The notes under the pieces were generated by a model, which worked only from the letters and a program-made list of their open reading frames with translations, did no database searches and was not told the origin of the DNA. The position numbers and the translations under genes were made by a program. Positions 24,639 through 36,240 of a stretch of DNA of 64,000 bases are shown here, piece after piece (positions within the stretch are counted from its first letter, which is position 1; the number at the start of each line of letters is the position of its first letter). This DNA comes from Trametes villosa (Eukaryota; Basidiomycota; Agaricomycetes; Polyporales; Polyporaceae), in contig PUDQ02000001.1 in NCBI GenBank assembly GCA_002964805.2, positions 3,124,001 to 3,188,000 on the forward strand, in the 5' to 3' direction.

Positions 24639-25407
24639 TCGCCGGTTTTACTTCTTTCCACCTTCTCGTTCATCCACGCGCGGCAACTACCAGCAACGGC
24701 TCCCTCGCAACGCAACCACTCGCTCTCCTCGCAACATTCGCAAAACTCGATCTCAATGCTTTCCCACCCTCGTTCGATCTACCACCCGTCGAAGGCTCGT
24801 AATCGAGTGATGGAGCCGGGAGCGGCTCCGACGCTCGTAGTACTTCGTCGACGGATCCGCACTACACCAACAACGCCGGGAGCTCCCTTCGCGTAGGCCA
24901 TCGCTCATGGTCTCCTCGACGTGGAAACCCCGACGACCCCGACCTACTTTTCATCTTCTTCGACGTCGAAACCCTGAGTGCCTGATCATGAGGCCTTTCG
25001 CGTGTCCTCGTCGACTGCCCACGCGCATCAACTCCTGCCCGGGCCCTTTCTCTCTCCCGGCGCGACTGCGCTGCCCGCCCGCGATGTGTCGACAATGTCG
25101 ACAGGGCAACATCGTGGGCGTCCGCACGCAGCACGCGCTGGATCCGCCTCACACCCCGCCAACCCAAGTTCGACGACCCGGCCGCGTCCGTGATTGAGAT
25201 TCACGTCCGCGACTGGCAATGTCGGCATTCTCGACCAACTGAGCACGAGCGGTTTTGGCGGCCGCTCGCGAGGTGGCACATGCACTTCGCACACCTGTTC
25301 CGTACGGGGGATCGTCTGCGGCCTCCCTCTGAGGCCCCTCCTTATCCGGACACCTTCTAGTTCTATCCTTCAACGACGGTGCCCTTATTCGCGACACCAC
25401 CACCTCG

Positions 25408-25650
25408 CGATGCGGGAGCTGTCCTGCCGGCATCGCCCACCCCGGCTCATCGCGAGCCACCCCTTCGACAATCCCCTGCGACGCCCATGGGTCGCCCGGA
25501 GGGTTGACATCGTTCATCCTTCTCCTGGCGACGCGGAGTTGTTCTGCCAGCGTCGCCCTTCTCGGCTCATTGCAAGCCGCAGGATCCTCGACAACCCCCT
25601 CCACCCCCTGAGGTGGTCCGGGCCGTCGACATTTGTTCATCGTCCACTGG
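25408..25650. repeat. Imperfect tandem repeat, two units of about 120 bases
   Basis: Unit one begins CGATGCGGGAGCTGTCCTGC at 25408 and unit two CGACGCGGAGTTGTTCTGCC at 25529. They share the blocks CGGCTCAT, TCGACAA(T/C)CCCCT and TTCATC at matching positions. On the plus strand both units read in the same frame with conserved RLIAS and DNPL, but the surrounding ORF is not convincing as a gene. Confidence 0.65.
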
Positions 25651-26559
25651 TCACTCTCGAGCAACCGGTACATCAACCTGATCTTCGTATGTCGTGCGAT
25701 ACTAACGGAGAACCGTACAGATCTTCTCAGTACATCGCACGGCTGCATACGTGCGCTGTCTTGAGCAAGACCGGATGCGACAGACGTCATCTCCGGCACG
25801 TCAACCTCCGCCGGAGAGCGTGATCCCGTTCATCCCCGCATTGGGTGAGTCCTCACCTCGCCTCTCTTCGTCCACTCCGCTGATACCCCTTTCTAGTTCC
25901 TCCTGTTGACACATGCTCGCGCGCGTGCTGTCTTAGGGCAAGGAACGGTGCCCCGGCCCCTTCTTCCTCGTGCAAAGGAAGGATGGGGCCGTCCCTGGCA
26001 AACTCGCAGCCCTTCCCGCTACCTCCAAAATTGGACGACGCTAGGACCTCGCGCTCGCTCTGGCTGTCTAGGACTGGCTCTCAGCTAGGCTGCCTCCTGC
26101 TTGCTCGATCTCCGCGCGCTCGTCCTCTCGGAGTTGTCCGGCCCCAACTCCCGGTTTCGCACCGACAACCACTGGGCCGATAAAAACTCTTGCTTAATTA
26201 CTCTGCTACGCTACCTGAGGCTGCTACATCATCACTTGCTCGCTTGATCCTGGGTCTCGGACTTCTGCGGACTGGTGCTCTCTTCATCAACGCCGCAAGG
26301 CGTCCGCGATTTTTTCTCAGCCTTCGGTGAGCACCTCCTCGCTTTCGACCTCATCACGCGCAGTACTGACGCTGTCTCCAGGGCTTCTTAGAAAGGGCTG
26401 GTTCCTTTCGCTCGTCAGTACAATACCGACTCATCTTTTGTCTCCTGTTCGTCGGAGATGAGGCAGACGTGCCAGAGTCGTGTTGACGATTTCTTCTCAT
26501 GTATCTTCCCACACACGTATGGACACCAGTTCGTTGAAGTCTGAAAACTCTCTGCGTGA

Positions 26560-26628
26560 CGTTCAAGCAGCTGCCGGATACGCAGAAGGTAAACTGCGGG
26601 CGGGTCCCATCGGTGGACCTTCGGAGAC
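26560..26628 (+). pseudogene. Decayed fragment of the Cak1-like kinase
   Basis: The first 35 bases, from GTTCAAGCAGCTGCCGGATA, match kinase exon 5 near 20352-20386 with three differences. The next 29 bases match at about two thirds of positions. In the intact gene this codes for FKQLPDAQKVNFVQVPPVDL. Here the flanks do not continue the kinase, and the copy is separated from the gene by the SUMO-motif protein. It is most likely the remnant of a duplicated or rearranged paralogue. Confidence 0.6.
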
Positions 26629-26766
26629 TACAGATGAGGATGAGGATGGATAATGTAATGTAGCGAATACAACATGCGTGTACGAGCACGAAGGCAAGGG
26701 ACATGTAGAGCAGCACGCGCGACCAGAAAACAAAAAAATCTACAACATGACGTCCCTACAAGCAGT

Positions 26767-29700
26767 TCAATGGGCAACTGCAGAAGGGGGAACTGCCGTG
26801 GGCGCCGGAATGGCGTGCAAAGCATGGTTATCGATTGAGATACCTATGCACGAGGTCAGCATATCGTCACCGTGTTGCACGCAGGTATGGCACGTACTCC
26901 GAGTAGCGTTGGCAGTCTTGTAGATGCCGATGAGCCGGTGGCTCAGCTCGAACATGTCATTGCTGAGTGAGAACTATCAGCACAGGGGCCAGACTGCAAG
27001 ACCAGGGTATACGCACCGCAAGGAGATGATGATGAACTGCGCGTTCTTCGTGCGATCCTTGATATAGTTCGCGACAATGGAGACGTTCCGGAAGTCGAGC
27101 GCGGCGTCGATCTCGTCCATGAAGTACAGAGGTGTTGGCTATGGGCGTGTCAGGACAGTGTCGGCGGGGCGAACGACAATTCCTTACTTTGTAGACGTGC
27201 AGCGCAAAGACGAGGGCCAGTGAACTCAGCGTCTGTGCGAGGCCGTCAGCCGCGCAAGGGATGGGAGAACCAGATGCGATGTTACCTTCTCTCCACCAGA
27301 CAGGTTAGAGATGTTCTTCCAGCTCTTCTTCGGAGGCATGACACTGAAGATGATGCCTTCGGAGAAGGGGTCCATGCTGTCGACAAGCTCAAGCTCGGCA
27401 TTGCCACCGAGTGTGATCATCTTCGGGCGCGAATGAGCGCATCGTATTGTTAAGCTGCGCATGAGCTTACCTGGTACATCTCCTTGAGCTTGAGCGAGAT
27501 CGAGCTGAAGCCGGCCATGAACTCGTCGAGCCGCCGCTTCCGCAGCGCTTCGTACTCTTCCTTCTTGGCGTCGCGCTGCTTCGTAATCTCGTCGAACTCT
27601 GCGGCGCGCCGCAAGAACTCTTCCTCGCGCTTCCGGTAATCCTTCAGGACGCTGAGATCGGGTTTCGCGTTCTTGACCTTCTCTTCGGTGAGAGTTAGTA
27701 TGTATATGGAACGTTAATTCGAAGAGCTACCCACCATCCAGCAGCTCAGCGTCGGCAAGGAGCTCGCGCTTTTTGAAGGTCATGAGCTCCTGTGTGGAGT
27801 AGGAGTGCAGTTCATGGGAGGGTGTACGGGCGCGGGACTTCCTCGCGCCATGCTCTTTCTTGACGGGAGCCTCGCCTTCGGCGCCTTCCTCCCCATTCTG
27901 TCCGTCCTCGCCACCGCCAGCGACAGGGGTCCCTTCCTCTGCTTCCTCTTCTTCCTCACTAGGGGGAAATGAGCAAAAGATGGGGAGCTAGATCAACAGT
28001 ACACGCACTCGATGTCCTCAAGCTGAAGTTTGTCATGTTCGTCACTCCAGTGGTCAAGCGTAGTCTTGTTGTCGGCGAAAGCTTTCTTGTTGTCCTCGAG
28101 CTCCTGCTTAAGCTTCATCTGCAATGTTTGTTAGCATTGCGGCAATGACATGCATACAAGGCGGCTCACCTCCGTCTGCCTGAATGCCTGGATCTGCTCG
28201 TTCTTCTCGTCCAACTCCTCCTTCAGCTTCGCAAGAGCATCCGAGGACTTCTCAGCCGCCGCCTGAGCAACATCGACCTGTTGACGCAGCTGCGCCATGT
28301 ACCCTGCACACTCCTCAAGCTGCTCCTCGAGATCGGAGAGCTGGCCCTGCACGTCCTCGAGGTCTGCCGTGCTGCTCTCGACCGCGCTCTGGTGCTTGAC
28401 GCGGTCCTTCTCCGCCTTCGCCTTCGCGACCTCCGCCTTCGTCATCTCGTCGTTGGCGAGATTGATGTGCAGGCGGATGCCGTCGACCTTGGACTTCTGC
28501 GAGAGCAGGCGCGCGCCGCCAATCTCGAGAATCTTCTTCTCGAGAGCCTTGATCTCATCCTCGATCGCGTTGGCCTTGCTCTGAAGCTTCTCCAACCCGG
28601 CAGTGGCAGCGTCGATCTCTCGGTCGAGAGTTGCAATGCGGGACGTGTCACCCGCGTCAGGCTTGCTCTGCGATCTATGAGGAGTTAATTTACTATCTTC
28701 GAGCTCAATAGAATTTGGGCGCACTTGAGCTCCCGGACCCGATTCTCTGCGTCGGTGATCCGCTTCGCAGTGTTCCGGATGTCGAGATTGACCTTGTCAA
28801 ACGCAAGCTCGAGCCTTGGAGCCGACTGCTTCAGCGCGTCGACCCTGGCCTCCAACTCCCGCTGTTCCCTGACGGCTTCCTCGAGAACCCGGGCGTCTTC
28901 CTCGCTGTCCTGCTGGTATTTGCGGATCACTTCAGGCGGCACGCTTTCGGCGGCGAGCTTCGAGCTCATGCCGCCCTTCTGGACGCTGTTGCCGCCACCT
29001 GACATAGTACCAGACGCGTCGATGAGCTGCCCGGCAAGCGTCACAACACGCCAGCGCTGGCGACCGCCAAATGCGATCCGGTTAGCCTGCTCGAGGTTCT
29101 GCGCCACAAGGGTGTCGCGTAGCGCCTTGTAAAACGCAGGGGCGAACCGCGGGTCTTTGGGCGTGATGAGGTCAAAGAGGCGCGGCACGTTCTCGGGCGT
29201 CTGGATTCGCTTCATGCCGTTGTTGGTGATCTTCTCGAGGACCATGAAGGACGCGCGGCCGACGTTCTGGTTGCGGAGGTATTCGATGCATGCTTGGCCT
29301 TGCTCGACGGTGTCCACCACCATGTGCCCGAGCTGACCACAGGCGGTCGAGACTGCGACGTCGTACTCGTCTGGGATGGTCCCGAGGCTACCGAGTCGCC
29401 CCTACCAATGTCATCAGGATAAACGACAGGAGCTGAACAACCAGTCTATCGCACGCACGTGGAAGCCCTGGATCCGTCCTGCTGCCTTGAGACGGACTAG
29501 GGTGTCAAGCACCCGGTTGTTGCTACGGCTTTGCTCTTGGGATGACTTGGCCTCGTCGACCTTCTGGCGCGAAGCAGAGGCTTTGGCACGAAGGCGTTGG
29601 ATGTTCGCTTGCGCGTCCTATGTTCTTCTCAGCATCAGCACCTCAATCCTAAAAGCACCACTCACCTGGAGCTCTTTCTCGGCGCTCCGGATCTCGTGAT

Positions 29701-32512
29701 GATTTCTTGTCTTCTCAGCTTCGAGCTCCTCGAGTTCCGCCTTCTTTGCCGTGTGGTCTTCGCGCAACTGCTGGAGATCGGCTGCTGCCTTCTCTCTTGC
29801 CTCTTTAGCAGCCTCGGCCTTCTTCTGCAGTGCATCGCGCTCGCTCGTGGCAACGTCGATCTCAGCTTGCTTAGCATCGATCTTTGCATTCCACGGCTGG
29901 AGCTCCTTCTGCTTGACCTCGATCTGGTCGTGGAAGACCTGCGTCTTGTCTGCGAAACGTAAGCTTGTGGAATGTGCGAAGCTGATCAGGCAGTAGACGC
30001 ACCCTTGAGGCTATCACGGATCTCTTCCAGCGCCTTCTCAGCCACTGCAAGTTCTTGCTCGAGTTTCTCTAGCTCGTCCTTCTTGCGCTCGATCTTAGCT
30101 TCACTGTCTTCAACAGTGCGATCAGCCTCGGCTCTTGCATGTTCATCCTAGGCGAGACTAAGATCAGATGATATCGTATGTGAACTCATATAGACGTACG
30201 TCGTGAATAGACTTCTTGAGCTTCTTGGCCTTGGTATTTGCATGCTTGCGTTTCTCCTCGAGGCTGATTTGCGTCTTCTCGCGAGCAGCGAGATCTTTCA
30301 CGGCTTCCGCCGCGGCCTTCTGTACTTCCTGTTATATGACATGAGCTCATAGCATCGGCGCCAGGAACGGGATAGCAATGTCATACCGCATACGCCTCGC
30401 GCTTCTCGTCGTAGTGCTTCTGAAGCATCTCGAAGTGGTTGATGTCGTCTTGGTTGCGCTCACGCTCCTCCTGCAAGTCATGCTCATTCTTGCCCTACGA
30501 ACGCAGTCGTGTCAGTCAGCTTCATACAGTCAGATACCGCACTCGTGCGATACTTACTATCTTCTCCTCGAGCTGGGCCTCATTCTCCAAGCACTTCCAG
30601 ATATACCACTGCCAAAGACGCGAGCGGGCCCTGGTAAGGTCGTTGACCATCCGGAGATAATCTTCCGCCTCTTTCTTCTTGGCCTCCAGCGCCTTGCGAT
30701 CCTTGTCGACGATGCGCAGGCGGTTGAGCTTGTTCTGGCGTTCCTCGGAAAGCTGCTCGACTTCGACGAGTGACTTGTCGATGGGCTCCTTGTACTGCGA
30801 CGTGCCGATGATGTCCTCGAGGTACTCGAGAAGGCCCTCGTCGTTCTCGTTGGCGCCCTTGGGCTTCATCTGAGCGATGGACTCCACCTCACCCTACGGG
30901 AGAGATTAGCTACAGCGCCATGTCTTAGCGCATCATAGTTTACCTGGAGGATGAGGAACCGGTTGTGGTCGAGGTCAATCCCGCGACCCTTGAGCAGGGT
31001 CTGCACCTCGTTGTAGGTACTGGATCGGCCGTTGATGGAATATTTGCTACTGTTGTTCCTGTATGCCGTGCGGGTGACAACGAGTTTGGAGCCGGGGACA
31101 ACTTCGAAGGCGTTCGGTCCAGGCTATCATACGGTGAGTACTCGCTTCACGCGCTTACGGGAATAGCACGCACCAGGTCGAGAATCTCACGGAAGTGCAC
31201 CTCAACGCTGCACTCGGGCAGGTTGGGGTGCTTGGCCGAGTTGTGGATCAGCTCCGAGAGCTTCCCCTGCCTCATCTTCGACGCGCGGTAACCGAAGACA
31301 AAGAGAAGGGCATCGATGGTGTTCGACTTGCCAGATCCATTCGGGCCAACGATGGCTGAGAAGGACTTCATGGAGATGCTTCAGTAGGGGTCGCGGAGGG
31401 TGGTGGTGAGCATACGTACCTTGTGGAATGGCCCAATCTCTTGCCGGCCTGCATAACTCTTGAAGTTGATCAGCGCCATCTTGTGTATAACGAGACGGGG
31501 CTTCGGGCCTTGGGGCTCCTCAGGGATGGCAGACTGAGAAGGCTGTCGAGGAATAGATGAGAGTGGCGGGTCCAGGAGCGAGTGCTCCTCCTCCATCTCC
31601 TCCTCCTCAGCTTGGGGCGGCGTGACCTCTTCGGTGGCCTCCTCATCGAGGACAGCTGCGTTGACCGCCTCCGCCTCGGCTTCCTCCTCTTCTTCGTCTT
31701 CCGGCTCGCTCTTAGCATTGCCATCAGGCTGGGCTGCCGCAGAGACCTCCTCCGGTGCCTCCTCCTTCACGGCCTCTTCCGCCTCCTCGCCGTCATCCTG
31801 AGCCACTTCGGCGGCCGCCTCCTCCTTCACAGGCGTCATCGACTTCCCTCGTTTGCCTGAGGGGCCAGCCTGTGGCTCATCGTCGGAGTCGTCGATCACG
31901 TACACGACCTTCTCCTTCTTGCCTCTCTTGCCCTTGGCGGCGGGGGCTGGCTTGGGCGGCGAAGGCTTGATGTCCAGCTTCTGGCCCTCCTCGTCGACTT
32001 CATACAATTCATCGTCCTCCGAGTCGATGACAATTGTGGAGATGCGCCGAGTTGCGCGTGTGCCCTTGGCGGCGGGCGCGACGGTCTTCCTCCTCGGGAG
32101 GACGATCTCGGAGGACTCACCCTTCACGCTTGCTGAAGACGCTCTGGTCTTCTTTGCCGGGGCAGTGGAAGGGCCAGCAGTCCTCGATGGGGGCTTGCGA
32201 GTCCTGGTCTTCGGCGCCTCCTTGACCTCGTCCTCTCCATCGTCCGTCTCCAGGGACGGCCGTGACTTCTTGGCCGGGGGCGGGCTTGCCTCCTCAGCCT
32301 CTTCTGGTACCTCCTCTAGAGACTTCCTAGAGCGCGTAGAGACGCGCCCCTTTGGCTGCGGCTGGGCCGACGCGGAACGACGCGTCCGGGGTGCGGGCTT
32401 GACCTCTTCTTCCTCGTCAACGTCCTCTTGGGGCTCGTTGCGCTTGCGTTTCGGGGCGGGCGCTGTCGGTTCGACAGACGTACGCGCCCGGCTTGACCGG
32501 CGGGGCGGCATG
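26767..32512 (-). CDS. SMC4: Condensin subunit SMC4
   Basis: Smc4 pairs with Smc2 as the ATPase core of condensin, which compacts mitotic chromosomes. The first exon starts MPPRRSSRARTS and encodes a long acidic/basic disordered head ending in LVIHKMALINFKSYAGRQEI. The next exon carries Walker A (SAIVGPNGSGKSNT), then FGYRASKMRQGKLSELIHNS and GEVESIAQMKPKG, both typical of Smc4. Two coiled-coil arms flank the hinge near 29300-28960 (CIEYLRNQNVGRASFMVLEK and DASGTMSGGGNSVQKGG). The C-terminal head has the signature LSGGEK near 27300, Walker B YFMDEIDAALD near 27120, and NDMFELSHRLIGIYKT. A final small intron joins NATR to SISIDNHALHAIP. More than ten short introns are present. All ATPase motifs are intact. 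Confidence 0.95.
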
Positions 32513-32806
32513 GCGTGATCTGGTGTTCGGGTGAGCGGGGGTGGGTGCGGGTTGCTTGAGGGCTTGGTGAGAGTGAGGGGTCGGGTTCAAGCTCGAACTT
32601 GCCACAACGCGTCGCGCGTGTGCCACACGTGACACGCGCGTCCGCAAGCGCTCATTAATGAGAGGCGCAACTTTGTCTGTCTAGGAGCAGAAGATACAGC
32701 GACTTGATTGAAAACCCAGGGATACAGAAAGTAGCATGCGAGCGAGGTATTATACAGCTACAGTATGAGACGAACCACAAACGCGCGTACCCGGTACCAC
32801 CGAACC

Positions 32807-34721
32807 TCACCAACTCTCCCAGTCTGCATCCAAACCTTCGCTCACCCGCCACAGCTTTTCTCCAAGCCATGTCTTCACCCGCTCCCCATCTCCTGCCTCT
32901 GCGCCGTCTTCCAAGATGGTCATGTCGCCCTTCTCCCAGAGTGATAGCACCGACCATCCAATCACGAGCATCCCCGGAGGCCTCTGTTCGCCTACGCTCT
33001 CCAGCGCCGCGGAGATGTCCTTGAGGGTAGAGCAGATAACACGTTGGTCGGGCATGGACGCACGCTCGATGAGCGCGATGGGAGTGTGTGATGGGTATGC
33101 GGGACCATCGCGGCGTCGCGTCGAGTCCACCTCTACGCTTTGCAGCGTCTCCAGGACTTGCGGAAGGCGCGCGACGCCCATAAGGATGACGAGCGTGCGT
33201 CCGCGTTCATATCCTGGCAGCTTGACTTCCTTGCCTTGACGCCCCACGCCAGTGCAGACGATGAAGGATTCGGCGGCGCCCCGTTGAGTGACGGGGATAC
33301 CGGCGAATGTGGGGCCTGCCAGGACGGAGCTAACGCCGGGTACGACCACGGGTTCGAAGCCTCGGGCGCGAAAGTAGATGACTTCTTCTCCTGCGCGTCC
33401 ATACACAGTCGGGTCACCTTGCTTGAGCTACACCAGCAGGGTCAGAATGGTCGGTAGTTACAAGGTGAGGACGACGTACCCGAACCACAGTCAAGCCTCG
33501 GTTTGCTGCCTCGATGGCTGCTTCCATAAGCTCCATCTGTGCACCCTCCGCGTTACCGGGGAACTTCCGCGCGATGCGAACTTCGACACCAGGGGGTACG
33601 AGCGCGAGTACGGCCTCTGGGACAAGCTTGTCGGAAAGGACGAGGTCGGCATGTTTTGTGAGCGCAGCGTGCGTGGCCACGGTGAGGAGGGATGGGTGCC
33701 CTGGTCCAGAACCGACCAAGAAGATACGTCCGCGGCGAGAAGGCGTGAGGTCGAGGTCGTGCATGGAGACGGAGATGTCGCTGTCGCCAACAGAAGGTGT
33801 GGGGGATGCGGTATCGCGAGCAATGGAGGTAGAGCTGACGAGACCGTCTCGCCCATCCAGGATGGCATCCATTTGCGCGTCCGATAGGTGTGCGAGTCGG
33901 CGTATGGACCAGTACTCGCTGACCTGCGCGACCCACTTCATCCGGCGGCGTGCACGCTCCGCGCCGGTCTCCTCGAGCTTCCTCTGGGGGACTGGCTCGT
34001 TGGGCGTGACTGGTGCGCCGTCCTCGTTCAGCTCCGCCACTTCTACAGCATCCTCCGGACCCTCCGCGGCGTGGGCCAGTTCCCTGAGCCGGCCCACTTT
34101 TGATACGGCGCCGCCAATCTCCTTCGGCAGACTTGCGACGATGTCCCGCCGTACCCGGCCTGCAAGCCGACATCCGTGCCCATTTGTCGTAACGCCCACT
34201 TGCAATGGGGTCGGCGTCCCGGCCGCGTCCGCGAAGCGCTGGGTCGACATGAAGGTGAAATCGCAGAGGTCTGGCATGTCGGTGACATTGACGGGTATGC
34301 TTCGGTGGCGGCACTCTCGCGCAATCTCCCTCGCCGAGTCGTAGGGTCGCCGGTACGGTGCGCTCGGGGACGAGACAGTGTCTGTGATGCAGACCAGGCG
34401 TACTTTCTCGGGTAGCGAGTAGATGAAGGAGTCTACTGCCTTGGCGTCGCGCCAGTGGTCCGATGGGCCAGCAGAAGAGCATGGTAGAGAGTCGAGGTCG
34501 AAGAGTTCGAGCTGACCCTGCTTGGCCCGCCATCGTAGCTCTTCGCAAGCGGCGTCAAGGCCGCCTCTAACGAGCACCAAGATGTTCGCCTCTGCTTCGA
34601 GCGCAGCGAAGGCGCGCTTCGCCGCGATGGTGTTTCCTCCAATGATGAGGACATTTTGTTTCACAGGCTTGAAAGAGAGCAGCAGAGATGCGCCTGGGAC
34701 GGGAGTCGGGTAGGCCTCCAT
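32807..34721 (-). CDS. MET1: Bifunctional siroheme synthase (Met8-like dehydrogenase fused to Met1-like methyltransferase)
   Basis: The enzyme makes siroheme, the cofactor of sulfite and nitrite reductases. Two exons (34721-33480 and 33427-32807) join in phase, 620 residues. The N-terminal third matches precorrin-2 dehydrogenase/ferrochelatase: NVLIIGGNTIAAKRAFAALE, VNVTDMPDLCDFTF and TNGHGCRLAGRVRRDIVASL. The C-terminal half is a uroporphyrinogen-III C-methyltransferase: GRIFLVGSGPGHPSLLTVAT, VLSDKLVPEAVLALVPPGVE, QGDPTVYGRAGEEV, VVVPGVSSVLAGP and TLVILMGVARL. This is the CysG-like arrangement, whereas yeast has separate MET8 and MET1 genes. It is divergent from SRP14 over 313 bases. Confidence 0.9.
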
Positions 34722-35034
34722 GTCGGTGTAGTGTCGCCAGAGACCCGACAGATGTTCAGTGGTGGCAGTATGGAGGAGAGGAAAGATAGACCGCGCAAAC
34801 AGCCCTGGGGAAGAGGTTTATGGGAGCCAATGCGAGCATGGTGAATTTGCGTTCTGTCCGGACTTGCGACGCTCTCGCAAGAATGAGCAATCGTCCCGGG
34901 CCTGGGCGCTAAAATAATCTTCTCCTCGAGAGAGAAAAAAGGCAGCAGTGACACCCGGATCACATCTATGGAGTCACAGGTCCCCGCGAGCGCTTACGGC
35001 GATATGTATACTTCGGTCCTGACCTCCAGCTTCG
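34722..35034. promoter_or_regulatory. Divergent promoter of siroheme synthase and SRP14
   Basis: The 313 bases lie between outward-pointing start codons. No CACGTG-type sulfur-regulon site or TATA box was seen by eye. Confidence 0.4.
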
Positions 35035-35693
35035 ATGCAGCTGGTCGACAACGAGACCGTGCGTTCCCTCTGCGTATACACTTTATGGATTGTATCTTGA
35101 CACTACGGACAGTTTCTCAAACAGTTGTCGGCCCTGTTTGAGTCGAGTGCGAAATCTGGATCAATATGGTTAACGCATAAACGATGTACGTCCGACAAGT
35201 CATGAAGAACATATCGCTTTACGAACCTGTTAAATTCAGTGACACATGAGGGCGGCGATGCCCACATGTCGTCCGAAGGCGACGACAACAAGGAGTTCCC
35301 TTGTCTAGTTCGTGTTACCAACGGGAATGAGGTCAAGTTCTCCACGGTCGTACGTATTCCTCGCCTTTTCAGTCTCGGCCGTTTGCCTGACGATCTGTAT
35401 GTCGCTAGGTCCAACCATCGGATCTTGAGAGGTTCCACGCGGCCTACGGGACTTTGCTCAAGGCGTCGATGTCCACTCTCCGAAAGCGCGACAAGAAGCG
35501 CGAAAAGCAGCGAGCGGAGGAAGCAGCGCGCAAGAAACGCCGCCTGCAGGAGGAGATCGCCATCGTGGGTCCGAAGCGGGGGAACGGCCGGCGAAAGAGG
35601 CAGAGGAAGATCAAGAGCGCGTTGAAGCTGGAGGAGTCGAAGAAACGGGCGCAGGAGAGGGAGGAGGCGAAGGCGCGCGCAAAGGCCGCCTGA
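35035..35693 (+). CDS. SRP14: Signal recognition particle 14-kDa subunit
   Basis: SRP14 binds the Alu end of the SRP RNA and contributes to elongation arrest at the ER. Four exons (35035-35058, 35113-35185, 35240-35349, 35409-35693) total 492 bases, 163 residues. The first exon is only eight codons (MQLVDNET), then FLKQLSALFESSAKSGSIWL and THEGGDAHMSSEGDD. The conserved RNA-binding strand LVRVTNGNEVKFSTVVQPSD follows, with FHAAYGTLLKASMSTLRKRD. A long Lys/Arg/Glu-rich helix (DKKREKQRAEEAARKKRRLQ) ends the protein, and this basic extension is normal for fungal homologues. Confidence 0.93.
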
Positions 35694-36240
35694 AAATACC
35701 CGCTCTGTACTTCGCTTCATGCATGCTGTCGTATGATCATCCTCCGCACGTTGAACATCGTCAAGATTGCGCTCCTTCCGGCTCTCGTGGTCCTCGACGA
35801 CGACGGAAACCCACTCACCGGTCCCAGAAGGCTCGCGAGGCTGGTCCTAACGGAGACCACGCGCCTTGTCTGGGTCATAAGATCATGATGTGAGTGGCCT
35901 ACGTGCATAACACATTTCCTTCGGGCGGTGGCTCCTATGGCTTAGAGGGCTTGCACCTCGACTCCTGCAATATATCACCTGGAAGGTTCGCCTTGAGTCG
36001 CGCCATGATGAGCACCGACAAACAACATCGCGTCCCTTCTCAGACTTTCCTCGCTATGTATGCCCGAGTTTCCTGCCACATCTATTGAGTAGTCCATGGT
36101 CTTGCGGCGTGCGCTCGCTGCGAGAGGTGCACCCGCCACATGCATTGATCTCGGATCATTCGCAAAATGGGCGCCTACTAGTAGCTACATCGTGTCTCTC
36201 GTTCCATTACGCTTGTAATCCATCTCTCCTGCTTCCCTCC
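35694..36240. other. Intergenic spacer before the TMCO4/Mil1-like gene
   Basis: Both flanking genes read to the right, so this holds the SRP14 terminator region and the next promoter. A pyrimidine-rich segment (CCATCTCTCCTGCTTCCCTC) sits directly before the ATG at 36241. No gene was seen. Confidence 0.45.

Larger units (their letters stand above)
24639..26766. other. Gene-poor stretch with repeats and a kinase relic
   Basis: No complete gene is visible over 2.1 kb. The stretch is GC-rich and open in several frames on both strands, which produces long but weak ORFs. It contains a roughly 120-base imperfect tandem repeat and a decayed fragment of the Cak1-like kinase, both listed separately. 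The rest shows nothing I can identify. Confidence 0.5.

Noticed and set aside
33553..34548. 331-codon minus-strand frame in the siroheme synthase
   Set aside because: Out-of-frame shadow with Arg/His/Pro-rich composition; the 435-codon frame carries all the family motifs.
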